NCBI GenBank assembly: GCA_964624475.1 | Contig: CAZUYC010000004.1 | Span: 31,885 to 95,884, forward strand | Direction: 5' to 3' | DNA length: 64,000 bases | Source: CAZUYC01 sp964624475 | GTDB taxonomy: Bacteria; Myxococcota_A; UBA9160; SMWR01 | Position numbers and translations under genes: made by a program | The notes under the pieces: model-generated | Told to the model about the DNA's origin: nothing | Database searches by the model: none | The model's input: only the letters and a program-made list of their open reading frames with translations | Shown here: positions 27,751-36,499 of the stretch, piece after piece | Numbering within the stretch: position 1 is the first letter of the stretch | How the letters are laid out: the number at the start of each line of letters is the position of its first letter

Positions 27751-28950
27751 TCACCGGAGCAGCTCGCCGAGCGCCTGTGCGAGGCGCTCGTAGTCGGCGC
27801 GCTCGTTGTAGAGCGCGGCCGACACGCGGAGGAGACGGCCCGGGTGCGCGGGGCAGCTCACCACCGGCGCCTGGATGCCCCGGGCGCGGAGCTCGTCGTG
27901 GAGCGGATCCCTGGCGAGCGCGGAGGTCGCGACGATCGGGGGGAAGCGAGTCGTGTCCGGCACGGGGAGCGCCGCGAGGCTTCCGAGCATCGCATCGGGG
28001 CAGGGGAGAGGCGTCCCGAGCGCGCGGGCCACGATCCGCCGCGCCTCGAGGGCGAGCCCGCGGTTGCGCTCGCGGATCTCGGGCCAGCCGCCCGGCACGA
28101 GCGTGGCGAGGAAGCGCAGCGCGTCGGGGACGCAGAGGGCGGGCGTCGGGTCGTCGGTGCCCGTCCAGTCGAACTCGGCGCGGAAGCGCGGGTTGCCCGG
28201 CGGCACCGGGGCGTTCGCGCCGTGGCTGATCACGGCCGGGCGGACGCCCGCCTGGCGGTCGCGGCGGACGAAGAGGAAGCCGGCGCCCTTGGGCGCGCAC
28301 AGCCACTTGTGGCAGTTGCCCGCGTAATACGCGGCCCCGAGCGCGCGCAGGTCGAGGTCGAGCATGCCGGGTGCGTGCGCTCCGTCGACCAGGAGCTCGA
28401 CGCGGCGCTCGCCGAGCTCCCGGGCGAGGCGCTCGATCGGGAAGACGAGGCCGGTCGGGCTCGTCACGTGGTCGAGGACCGCGAGCCGCGTCCGCGGCCC
28501 GACGCGCTCGAGCACGGCCTCGACGACGCGCTCGGGCCCGGCCCCCTCGCCCAGCGGGAAGGGGATGCGCGCCACGACGACGCGCGCGCCGCGCTCCCGG
28601 GCGGCGTGCTCGGCGGTGTTCCGGGTGGCGTTGTACTCGTGGTCGCAGACGAGGATCTCGTCGCCCGGCGCGAGCGGGAAGGAGCGGAGCACGGCGTTCA
28701 GGGCGGAGCTGGCGTTCGGCACGAAGGCGAGGTCGTCCGGGTCGGCGCCGATGAAGGCGCCGAGGGCCTCGCGCGCCGCCTGCAGCAGCGCCGGCGCCTC
28801 GCGGGTGAAGAAGCGCACCGGCTCGCGCTCCATCTGCTCGCGCAGCCGGGCCTGTGCCTCGAGCACGGGGCGCGGGCACGCGCCGAAGGAGCCGTGGTTC
28901 AGGAAGACGACGCCGTCCTCGAGGAGCCAATGCCGGCGCAGGTGGTTCAC
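27751..28950 (-). CDS. Class V aminotransferase (isopenicillin-N epimerase-like)
   Basis: 399 aa PLP enzyme. It begins HWLLEDGVVFLNHGSFGACP, the N-terminal pattern of the isopenicillin-N epimerase/selenocysteine-lyase-like branch. It continues with FVPNASSALNAVLRS, CDHEYNATRNTAEHA, and LLVDGAHAPGMLDLDL with the PLP-contacting Asp. The Lys that forms the Schiff base is in YYAGNCHKWLCAPKG. Start GTG 28950 gives the conserved N-terminus. The product could be an amino-acid lyase, epimerase or transaminase; sequence alone does not decide. It is divergent from the glucosidase gene, 59 bp away. Confidence 0.87.
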   Translation of the reverse strand: MNHLRRHWLLEDGVVFLNHGSFGACPRPVLEAQARLREQMEREPVRFFTREAPALLQAAREALGAFIGADPDDLAFVPNASSALNAVLRSFPLAPGDEILVCDHEYNATRNTAEHAARERGARVVVARIPFPLGEGAGPERVVEAVLERVGPRTRLAVLDHVTSPTGLVFPIERLARELGERRVELLVDGAHAPGMLDLDLRALGAAYYAGNCHKWLCAPKGAGFLFVRRDRQAGVRPAVISHGANAPVPPGNPRFRAEFDWTGTDDPTPALCVPDALRFLATLVPGGWPEIRERNRGLALEARRIVARALGTPLPCPDAMLGSLAALPVPDTTRFPPIVATSALARDPLHDELRARGIQAPVVSCPAHPGRLLRVSAALYNERADYERLAQALGELLR

Positions 28951-29009
28951 GGGGCGTGGCGCACACGATATCGTCCTCGCGCGCCGTCCGGGAGTGCGGG
29001 AGACGAACG

Positions 29010-30560
29010 ATGGAGAGCCAGGGAGGGGCCGAGCCGTGGTGGAAGCCGGCGGTCCTCTACCAGATCTACCCGCGCAGCTTCGCCGACGCGAACGGCGATG
29101 GCGTGGGCGACCTCGCAGGGATCCGCCGCCGGCTCGATCACCTCGTCTGGCTCGGGGTCGATTCACTCTGGATCTCGCCCTTCTACCCCTCGCCGATGAA
29201 GGACTTCGGCTACGACGTCCGCGACCATTGCGGCGTCGACCCGGTCTTCGGATCGCTCGCGGACTTCGATCGCCTCTTGTCTGCCGCACACGCGCGCGGG
29301 CTCCGCGTCCTCGTCGACTGGGTGCCCAACCACACGAGCGACCTGCATCCCTGGTTCGTCGAGGCGCGCGCGTCGCGGGCTTCGCGCCGGCGCGACTGGT
29401 ACCTCTGGCGCGACGGAGCGGAGGGCCGCCCGCCCAACAACTGGCGCGCGGCTTTCGGCGGTCCGGCCTGGACCTTCGACGCGGCGAGCCGCCAGTGGTA
29501 CCTGCACCTCTTCCTGCCCGAGCAGCCCGATCTCGACTGGGCGAACCCGGAGGTCGTGGCCGCGATGCACGAGACGCTGCGCTTCTGGCTCGCGCGCGGC
29601 GTGGACGGGTTCCGCATCGACGTCGTGAACTGCCTCGGCAAGGACCCGGAGCTGCCGGACCTCCCGGCGGAGCGGGTGCTCCTCCCCGCCTGCGCGCAGA
29701 TCGACGATCCCCGCACGCACGAGCTGATCCGCGGCATCCGCCGCGTGCTGGCGGAGTTCCCCGGCGAGCGGCTCTTGCTGGGCGAGGTCGCGCTCCCGTG
29801 GACGGAGCGCGTGGCGCGCTACTACGGCGAGGGCGACGGACTCCAGCTCGCGTTCAACTTCCCGCCGCTCTACGCGCCGTGGCAGGCGGGCGCCTGGCGC
29901 GAGCGCATCGCCGATGCCGTGGCGCAGCACGACCCGCGCGGCGCCTGGCCGACCTGGGTGCTCTCGAACCACGACAACGCGCGCCACCGCACGCGCTACG
30001 GGAGCGAGGCGCGCGCGCGGGCCGCGGCGCTGCTGCTGCTCACGCTGCGCGGGACGCCCTGTCTCTACGCCGGCGAGGAGCTCGGCCTCGAGGACGCGCA
30101 GGTCCCGGCCGCGCTCCGCAGGGATCCCGGCGGGCGCGACGGCTGCCGCGCGCCGATCCCGTGGGAAGCGGCGCCGCCCCACGGCTGGGCCGGCGCCGAG
30201 GCGTGGCTCCCGTGGCCGCCCGAGCCGGCCGCACGAAGCGCCGAGGCGCTGCGCGCCGACCCGGGCTCGATCCTCCAGCTCTACCGGCGCCTGCTCCGGG
30301 CACGCCGCGCTTCGCCGGCGCTCGCGCTCGGGGACTTCGAGCTCCTCCCGGCGCCCGACGGGGTGCTCGTCTACCGCCGTCGGCGCGGCAGCGACGCGCG
30401 CACGGTCTGCGTGAACTTCGCCGATCAGGCGCGCGATCTGGCGCTGCCCGACGAGCTCCTCGTCGAGGTGGCGAGCGACGGGGTGGGCGAAGGCGGACCC
30501 TTCGCCGGGCGCCTCGCGCCCGCGCAGGCCGTGATCCTGACGTTCGCGTCGGCTTCCTAG
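29010..30560 (+). CDS. GH13 alpha-glucosidase
   Basis: 516 aa. It opens with WWKPAVLYQIYPRSFADANG, the signature of oligo-1,6-glucosidase/alpha-glucosidase GH13 enzymes. Conserved regions follow: DWVPNHTSD, DGFRIDVVN with nucleophile Asp204, LLLGEVALP with acid/base Glu259, and LSNHDNARH with Asp322. A small C-terminal beta domain ends FASAS. There is no signal peptide, so it acts in the cytoplasm on imported or stored alpha-glucans such as maltose, isomaltose or sucrose. ATG 29010 has GGGAGA eight bases upstream. It is convergent with the transglycosylase; the 223-bp gap holds a repeat array. Confidence 0.93.
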   Translation: MESQGGAEPWWKPAVLYQIYPRSFADANGDGVGDLAGIRRRLDHLVWLGVDSLWISPFYPSPMKDFGYDVRDHCGVDPVFGSLADFDRLLSAAHARGLRVLVDWVPNHTSDLHPWFVEARASRASRRRDWYLWRDGAEGRPPNNWRAAFGGPAWTFDAASRQWYLHLFLPEQPDLDWANPEVVAAMHETLRFWLARGVDGFRIDVVNCLGKDPELPDLPAERVLLPACAQIDDPRTHELIRGIRRVLAEFPGERLLLGEVALPWTERVARYYGEGDGLQLAFNFPPLYAPWQAGAWRERIADAVAQHDPRGAWPTWVLSNHDNARHRTRYGSEARARAAALLLLTLRGTPCLYAGEELGLEDAQVPAALRRDPGGRDGCRAPIPWEAAPPHGWAGAEAWLPWPPEPAARSAEALRADPGSILQLYRRLLRARRASPALALGDFELLPAPDGVLVYRRRRGSDARTVCVNFADQARDLALPDELLVEVASDGVGEGGPFAGRLAPAQAVILTFASAS

Positions 30561-30563
30561 TCC

Positions 30564-30786
30564 GATGAACTCCGCTCGCCTTCGGCTCGCTGCGCTGAGG
30601 CCTCCGGCCTCCTTGCAGCGATGAACTCCGCTCGCCTTCGGCTCGCTGCGCTGAGGCCTCCGGCCTCCTTGCAGCGATGAGCTCCGCTCGCAGGCCCCGC
30701 AGGGGCCTGCCTTCGCTCGCCTTCGGCTCGCTGCGCGCTCCGCTTGCGCTGGCTGCGAGTCGGCCGACTCTCGAGTCGGCCTCCTA
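30564..30786. repeat. Tandem 56-bp repeats plus palindrome
   Basis: Between convergent genes, a 56-bp unit beginning GATGAACTCCGCTCGCCTTC occurs at 30564-30619 and 30620-30675, with a partial third copy from 30676. The unit contains the reverse complement of the dispersed motif GCGCAGCGAGCCGAAGGCGA. It ends in the palindromic sequence GAGTCGGCCGACTC followed by an inverted repeat GGCCGACTC-TC-GAGTCGGCC at about 30762-30781, the same palindrome as at 4424-4447. The array may serve as a transcription barrier for both flanking genes. Confidence 0.8.
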
Positions 30787-32247
30787 GCCGCCCTCGCGTG
30801 CGTCCTGCTTCGCGCGCTCGCGCTCGGCCTGGGCGTCCACCACCAGCCGATAGGCGACGTAGTACTTGTAGATGTTGGCCACGTAGCGGACGGTCTCCTG
30901 GCCGACCTTCTCCGCCGCGACGAGCTCCACGTGGTTGAACCAGAGGTTCGGATCGAGCCCGCGCTTCGCGGCCTCCTTGCGCAGCTTCGCGACCCGCGCC
31001 GGACCGGCGTTGTAGGAGGCGAAGGCGAAGAGCTGGCGGTTCAGGCCGTCGAGCTCGGCGTCCGCGAAGTAGCGGTCGAGGACGTAGCGCAGGTACTTGG
31101 TCCCCGCGTGGATGTTCTCCTCCGTCTGGCCGACGTCGCCGACCTTCATCTCCTTGCCGGTCGACGGCATGACCTGCATCACGCCGACCGCGCCGACCTT
31201 GCTCTTCACGTTCTGGTCGAGGCGGGACTCCTGGTAGCCTTGCGCCGCGAGCATCAACCAGTCGAAGTCGTAGAGCGAGCCGTACTTCTGGAAGAAGTGG
31301 ATCGTGCGCAGCAGCTTCGCGTACTCCTCCTGCGTCGTGGCGTTCTTCACGTACTTCGTGCTCTTCAGGTACTCCTTGAACTTCTGGTTGCCGAACGCGG
31401 TGCCCTTCCCGTGCCGCTTCGCGAACTCCGCGAGCGCCTGCGCGAGCTGCGGGCTCCCCTTGCGGAAGGCCCAGGCGATCTCGGCGCCGGTGCGCACGGC
31501 CACGTCGCGATGCAGGACGAGGTTCGGCAGGATCTGCGCCCAGAACTCGGCCTTGTGGCTGTCCACCACCGCCAGCGGGACGATCCCGGCGCTCACCATC
31601 TCGAGGATGTCCTCGTCCTCGAGGCCCTCGGGCGAGGGCTTGACGCGCAGCGGAGGCAGGCCCCGCCGGCCGAACTCCTCGTTCAGGTGCCAGAGGCTCT
31701 GGAAGTAGCTGCTCGAGAGCCGAACGAAGACCTGCTTGCCCGAGAGGTCGTCGACGCCGCGCACGGGCGGCGAGCCCGGGCCGGTGACCACGATCTCCGA
31801 GACGCCGGTCCAGAGCGGCTCCGAGAAGTCGGCCCACTGCAGGCGCTCGGGCGTGATCGTGAGGTTGGCGGCGGCGATGTCCCCCTTGCCGTTCATCAGC
31901 GCCGGCAGCAGCTCGTCGGGGCGGACCGGCACGTACACCACCTCGACCTGGAGCAGGCGGCGGCCGAGCTTCTCGTTGAGCTCCTTCCCGAAGGCCTGGC
32001 CGAGGTCGTAGGAGAAGCCGCGCTGCGTGCCCTTGTCGACGAAGTAGAAGGTGCGGCTCGGGACGACCAGGATGCGGACCCGCCGCCGCTCGACCATGCC
32101 GTCGAGGTCGCCCGTGAACGCCTCGGTCGCGTGCTCGAGCCCGAGCCAGCGACGCATGCTGTCGAGCTGGGCCTGCGCGGCCGTCGCGACGAGCAGCCCG
32201 AAAGCGATCGGGGCGAGCAGCAGCGCCCTCGCGCGCCGCGCGCTCAC
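30784..32247 (-). CDS. MltF-like membrane-bound lytic transglycosylase
   Basis: 487 aa. After a signal sequence (ALLLAPIAFGLLVATAAQA) comes a periplasmic solute-binding-type domain (RRVRILVVPSRTFYFVD, GFSYDLGQAFGKELNEKLG, DIAAANLTITPERLQWADFS). Then comes an SLT transglycosylase domain with catalytic Glu in AAQGYQESRLDQNVKS, VGVMQVMPSTGKEM, and FAFASYNAGPARV. This two-domain layout is that of MltF, which cleaves peptidoglycan at the outer-membrane face. GTG 32247 overlaps the stop of the upstream autotransporter gene (GTGA), so the two are translationally coupled. The enzyme may open the wall locally for surface-protein assembly, but that is inference. Confidence 0.88.
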   Translation of the reverse strand: MSARRARALLLAPIAFGLLVATAAQAQLDSMRRWLGLEHATEAFTGDLDGMVERRRVRILVVPSRTFYFVDKGTQRGFSYDLGQAFGKELNEKLGRRLLQVEVVYVPVRPDELLPALMNGKGDIAAANLTITPERLQWADFSEPLWTGVSEIVVTGPGSPPVRGVDDLSGKQVFVRLSSSYFQSLWHLNEEFGRRGLPPLRVKPSPEGLEDEDILEMVSAGIVPLAVVDSHKAEFWAQILPNLVLHRDVAVRTGAEIAWAFRKGSPQLAQALAEFAKRHGKGTAFGNQKFKEYLKSTKYVKNATTQEEYAKLLRTIHFFQKYGSLYDFDWLMLAAQGYQESRLDQNVKSKVGAVGVMQVMPSTGKEMKVGDVGQTEENIHAGTKYLRYVLDRYFADAELDGLNRQLFAFASYNAGPARVAKLRKEAAKRGLDPNLWFNHVELVAAEKVGQETVRYVANIYKYYVAYRLVVDAQAERERAKQDAREGG

Positions 32248-35200
32248 CAGAGCAGCTCGAGCCCCAGCGCAGCGGAGTGCTGGAGCAGGTCGGGATTCAC
32301 GGCGAGGTCGTAGCCGGCGAAGAAGTGCAGGCGCTCGGAGGCCGCGACCGTCCAGGCCACGCCGACTTCCGCGACGTCTCGCGGGAGCTCCGCTCCGCGC
32401 ACCGTCAGCGTAGCCCCCGGGACCCCGCCGATGCGCGCTTCGAGCTTGCGCTCGCGATCTCCGAACTCGTGGAGCCAGGCGACGCGCAGCTCGGGGCGCA
32501 TCCAGGTCGCGTCGTCGAGGTGCACGACCGCGTGCAGGCGCGCGCCGAGGCGGCTCGCGGCCGAATCGATCTCCTCCTCCTCGGCCGAGAGGTCGAGCGA
32601 GCCGGCCCCCGACTCGTCGAAGGCGTCCTGCTGGAGGTGGGTGTAGGTGAAGGACGCGAGGGGCTGCACGGAGACGCCCGCGACCTCGACGAGGTGGAGC
32701 GCCGCTCCGATGCGCCCGCCGAGATCGCTTCCGTCGAAATCGGAGTCGGCGCTGCGCGCCAGCGTCGAGGGCGGTGCGAAGGCGATGCCGCGGTCGGCCG
32801 ACATGCGGTTCCATGCATAGCGGAAGGCCGCGCCGGCTTCCACGCGCGACGAGGTGTAGCCGAGGTAGGCGGCGCCCTGGGCCGTATCGACCTCGGGCCG
32901 CCCATCGAGGGACGCGAAGTCGAGGCGGCTCTTGGCCCAGCCGCCCGCCAGGCCCGCGATCCATCCCGGGGCGGGGCGGAGGTCGAGGCCCGCGGAGACA
33001 CCCCAGACGGTCGTGTCGAAGTCGTCGCTGCCCGAGGTCCCGGAGACGCGGCCGAAGATCCCGTAGCCGTCGATCCAGGCGCCGAGGCCGCGCGGCTCGG
33101 AGCCGGGAGCGACGGCGAGAGGCTGGTCCTGCATCGCGAGCGCTGCGGCGAGGGCGCCGCCGCGCGCAGCTCCCCCGAGGCCCGAGGGCGAGAGCGGGGC
33201 GAGCAGCCACGGGCTTCCGGCCAGGGCGCGGCTCCCCCCGCGCAGGCCGGCGAAGAGCGCCTCGCTCTCGCGCCCCGCCGATCTTCCGATCCGCTCCTGG
33301 ATCTGCTCGTGGAAGCGCTGGCCCACGGCCAGCCGAGCGGTCGCGAACTGCGTGAGCTGCTCGCCGGCCATGGCGTCGAGGGCGTCCGGCACGTCGGCGG
33401 CCCCCAGGGTGTTGAGCTGCGCGAAAACGGCGTTGAGATCGGGATCCGCGCCGGCCTGCGCCCGCTCGAGGGCCGCGGCGACGGCGTTCTGGTTCGGCGT
33501 CCCGGCGAAATCGACGAGCGTCTTGCCGTTCGACTCGACGGTGAGCGCGACCTGGTTGCCACTCTGGTCGAGGAATGCGTTCAGGAAGGCGAAGGCGTCG
33601 CTCGGGATCGGATCGAAGAGCCCGCTCCTGGCACCCGCGTCGAGGATCACGACCGGAACCCCGAGGCCGGGCGCCGGATAGGCCCCCGGCCCCGGGATCA
33701 CGCGCACCTGCGCTCCGCTCTCGATCAGCGCGTCTCCCGCGACGTCGAGGCGATCGGCGCTGGGCGTCGGGGTGACCTCGACCTCCAGGAAGGAGCCGCT
33801 GCGGAAGGTCGCGCTGCCGACGCGGAGCGCGCCGATCGAGTTCCCGGGCGAGATCGCCCCGCCGGAGCTCACCGTCGCGCGGCCGCCGATGGTCCCGATC
33901 CCGCCGAGCGAGCCGCCCGCGAGGACCGACACGTCGCCGGGCAGGCGCGCCGCGGTCCCGTCGCCCGGACGACCGACCTCGAGGTGGCCTCCGGCGACCG
34001 TGGTCGAGCCGCCGAAGGGCGGGAGCCCGAGGCTGAGATCGCGCGTCAGCGCAACGGTCCCAGTCCCCCGCTTCTCGAGCGCCCCGTCGCCGAAGAGGAG
34101 GCTCGTGAAGGCCCCGGCGAAGGACTGATCGAAGACGAGCGCCGTGCCGGCGTCGAGGTGGATATCGCCCTGGAGGCTCTGCGTGTCGCCGATCAGCGTG
34201 CCGCCGCTCACGAGCGTGCCGCCGGCGTAGCTGTTGATCCCGGCCAGCGTCAGAGTTCCCGCGCCGGCCTTCTCCACGGAGAAGGCGCCGCTCGCGAGCC
34301 CGCCGCCGCCCGTGATGCTGCCCGAATGCGTGCCCGACCCGGCCTCGTCGAAGCGCAGCTCTGCGCCGCTCGCGATCGCGACGTCGCCCCCGATCGCGTC
34401 GGCGTCGCCCTGGAGACGGCCCGCCGAGATCGTGGTCCCGCCGCTGTAGCCGTTCGACCCGGTCAGCACGAGCAGGCCCGGGCCGGTCTTCTCCACGCGT
34501 CCGCTGCCGCGGATCGAGCCGGAGAAGGTCCCGTCGGCGCCGACCTCCTGCTCGAAGACGAGGATCGCGTCGTCCTGGATGTCGCCCTGGAGGCTGCCGG
34601 GAGTCGCGCCGCTCCCGGCGAAGCCGGCGAGCGTCCCCTCGCTCACGGTGGTGCCGCCGCCGTAGCTGTTGGCCGTGCGCAGGAAGAGCGTCCCGGCGCC
34701 GATCTTCTGGAGGCTCCCCACGCCGCTGATCGCGCCGAGGAACTCCTCGGGATCCGTGGCTTCCTGGTCGAAGACGAGCAGGGCGTCGTCGCTCACGTTG
34801 CGCGGGATGCTCAGGGTGTCTCCCTGGAGGGCGCCCTCCTCGACCAGGGTGTCCCCGGTGTAGGTATTCGTGCCCGTGAGCACGAGCCGGGCGGCGCCGC
34901 GCTTCTCGAGCGAGCCCGCCCCGGCGATCGTCTCGGCGAAGCTCGCGTCCACCGTCTGTGCGAAGACGAGCCGCGCGCCCGGGTCGATCACGAGGCCCGC
35001 GTCCTCGAGGCCGAGGTCGTCGAGCTGCGGCGCCCCGCCGGAGACGGTGAAGAGCTCGCCCACGCCGGCCCCGGCGCGCACGACGATGCCCTGCGCGCGC
35101 TGGGTGAGGAGCGGTGGGGAGAGAGCGTTGATCTCGACGTCCTCGGCGAGGTTCGGGAGCGGGCTCGCGAGCGTGATCACCTTGTTCGCGGCCTGGCCGA

Positions 35201-35456
35201 AGACCGCGGGCGCGAAGACGATGAGATCGTCGCCGACCGACCCGTTGGCCGCCGCAATCGCATCGCGGAGCGAGCAGTCGCCCGCGCCGGCCGGGAGCGC
35301 CGCCGGGTCCGCGGGACAGCTCCCGCCCGCGCTGTCGAGGGGGGTGTCGACCACGAAGACGTCGGCCCGGACCGCGTCCGCGGCGAGCGCCAGGAGTGCA
35401 CCGGCGAGCCAGCCGCTCCCGACCCGACTTCGCGCGCCGGCCCCTGCCTCGACCAT
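32244..35456 (-). CDS. Autotransporter (type Va secretion) with PATR repeats
   Basis: 1070 aa. ATG 35456 has GGAGGG nine bases upstream and a signal peptide (VGSGWLAGALLALAADAVRA). The passenger (about 30-700) contains CSLRDAIAAANG, typical of polymorphic-repeat beta-helix starts. Five autotransporter-associated beta-strand (PATR) repeats follow, each of the form GxGSLEKxGAGTLxLTGxNxYxGGTxVxxGTL; the fifth is degenerate. A linker at about 600-750 precedes a beta-barrel domain of about 280 residues that ends in the aromatic C-terminal strand LGLELLW, needed for BAM recognition. The passenger is probably displayed on the surface or released. The stop overlaps the transglycosylase start. A longer upstream frame is spurious. 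Confidence 0.92.
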   Translation of the reverse strand: MVEAGAGARSRVGSGWLAGALLALAADAVRADVFVVDTPLDSAGGSCPADPAALPAGAGDCSLRDAIAAANGSVGDDLIVFAPAVFGQAANKVITLASPLPNLAEDVEINALSPPLLTQRAQGIVVRAGAGVGELFTVSGGAPQLDDLGLEDAGLVIDPGARLVFAQTVDASFAETIAGAGSLEKRGAARLVLTGTNTYTGDTLVEEGALQGDTLSIPRNVSDDALLVFDQEATDPEEFLGAISGVGSLQKIGAGTLFLRTANSYGGGTTVSEGTLAGFAGSGATPGSLQGDIQDDAILVFEQEVGADGTFSGSIRGSGRVEKTGPGLLVLTGSNGYSGGTTISAGRLQGDADAIGGDVAIASGAELRFDEAGSGTHSGSITGGGGLASGAFSVEKAGAGTLTLAGINSYAGGTLVSGGTLIGDTQSLQGDIHLDAGTALVFDQSFAGAFTSLLFGDGALEKRGTGTVALTRDLSLGLPPFGGSTTVAGGHLEVGRPGDGTAARLPGDVSVLAGGSLGGIGTIGGRATVSSGGAISPGNSIGALRVGSATFRSGSFLEVEVTPTPSADRLDVAGDALIESGAQVRVIPGPGAYPAPGLGVPVVILDAGARSGLFDPIPSDAFAFLNAFLDQSGNQVALTVESNGKTLVDFAGTPNQNAVAAALERAQAGADPDLNAVFAQLNTLGAADVPDALDAMAGEQLTQFATARLAVGQRFHEQIQERIGRSAGRESEALFAGLRGGSRALAGSPWLLAPLSPSGLGGAARGGALAAALAMQDQPLAVAPGSEPRGLGAWIDGYGIFGRVSGTSGSDDFDTTVWGVSAGLDLRPAPGWIAGLAGGWAKSRLDFASLDGRPEVDTAQGAAYLGYTSSRVEAGAAFRYAWNRMSADRGIAFAPPSTLARSADSDFDGSDLGGRIGAALHLVEVAGVSVQPLASFTYTHLQQDAFDESGAGSLDLSAEEEEIDSAASRLGARLHAVVHLDDATWMRPELRVAWLHEFGDRERKLEARIGGVPGATLTVRGAELPRDVAEVGVAWTVAASERLHFFAGYDLAVNPDLLQHSAALGLELLW

Positions 35457-35556
35457 GCCGCAGCTCCCTCCGGTCTGCGCGGCCCAGCGATCCGCGCCTA
35501 GGGTATCATGAGCCCTGGGAGCAACCCTGGCTCCGGAGCGCCCCGGGGAGGCCGAC

Positions 35557-35678
35557 GTGGAGCGGCAGCGCGCAACGGGCCTCGCCCTCGCCCTCGCCGT
35601 CGTCGCCGCAGCGTGTTCTCGGCTGCGCCACGAGCCTTCGGGTGGGCTTCGATCCGGAGGCGGACTTCGCGAGGCGCG
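35557..35678 (+). pseudogene. Relic of a DUF4136-like lipoprotein gene (5' end)
   Basis: GTG 35557 with a strong GGGGAGG ribosome site five bases upstream starts a lipoprotein-type signal peptide (GLALALAVVAAAC). The downstream bases in that frame read as junk. One frame over, 35621-35674 reads LGCATSLRVGFDPEADFAR, the start of DUF4136 lipoproteins: a Cys after LG, then V-DxDPxADF. So the signal peptide and mature N-terminus are split by a frameshift near 35610-35620, and the gene is cut short by the ATG of the EthD gene at 35679. The 5' remnant may still supply the upstream signals of that gene. Confidence 0.6.
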
Positions 35679-36359
35679 ATGGAGAAGCTCTGCTACCTGC
35701 TCTTCCACGACAGCGAGCTCGCGGGCTCGACGCTGCGCCAGGCGCTCGTCGAGAAGGCGGCCCCGGCGCTCCGCGCAGCGGGCGCACGCGAGCTCTGGCT
35801 GCACGTGCAGGACGAGGAGGTGGCGGCCGGGACGCCGCTCCGCCGCAGCGACCCCCCGATCCGCGCCATGCTGTCGTGGTGGATGCAGGACTCCGACGAG
35901 CGCGCGGCCTGCGAGGCGGCGCTCCGGCCGCACGCGCGGCGGCTCGCCGGCTACCTCGTCGTCGAGTCGCGGCCGCTCGTCCACGAGGCGCCGCGCGGCC
36001 GGCGCACGCCCGGCGCGAACCAGGTGACCTGCATCGCGCGCAAGCCGGGCCTCGACCAGGACGAGTTCATCCGCATCTGGCACGGACCGCACCGCGCCGT
36101 CGCCCTCGAGACGCAGTCGACCACCGGCTACGTGCGCAACGAGATCGTGCGCCCGCTCACGCCCGGCGCGCCGGGCTGGGCCGCGATCGTCGAGGAGACC
36201 TTTCCGATCGGGGCGCTCAGCGAGCCGAAGGTCTTCTACGCCGCCCGCAGCGACGACGAGCTGCGCGCCCGCGTGGAGCGCATGCTGACGAGCTGCCAGC
36301 GCTTCCTCGACTTCGAGCCGATGGAGTACACGCACATGTCGGAGTACTACCTGGGATAG
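35679..36359 (+). CDS. EthD-domain protein
   Basis: 226 aa. It begins MEKLCYLLFHDSELAGSTL and carries in its second half an EthD/dimeric ferredoxin-like segment: QVTCIARKPGLDQDEFIRIW HGPH, followed by TTGYVRNEIVRPL, PGWAAIVEETFPIGA and FEPMEYTHMSEYYLG. In EthD proteins the IWxxxH pattern followed by a C-terminal MxEYYxG is typical. Two such folds appear in tandem (residues 1-105 and 110-226). EthD is linked to cytochrome P450 monooxygenase loci; the biochemical role is unknown. The start ATG 35679 lies inside the relic of a lipoprotein gene. Convergent with the CoA-transferase gene. Confidence 0.75.
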   Translation: MEKLCYLLFHDSELAGSTLRQALVEKAAPALRAAGARELWLHVQDEEVAAGTPLRRSDPPIRAMLSWWMQDSDERAACEAALRPHARRLAGYLVVESRPLVHEAPRGRRTPGANQVTCIARKPGLDQDEFIRIWHGPHRAVALETQSTTGYVRNEIVRPLTPGAPGWAAIVEETFPIGALSEPKVFYAARSDDELRARVERMLTSCQRFLDFEPMEYTHMSEYYLG

Positions 36360-36499
36360 GCCCCGACTTCGCGACGCCGGCCCTCGGCGCGCTGCCGAGC
36401 GGACGCTCGCTCCGTGCACCCAGGGCATCGGCGCGTCGTCGCCCCGCTCGCCCGGGGCACGGGCGATGGGGGGCCTCCAGGGCTCGGGGCGGGCAAGGG

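Noticed and set aside
30564..30786. A CRISPR array
   Set aside because: The 56-bp repeats touch each other with no unique spacers between copies, and no Cas gene is near.
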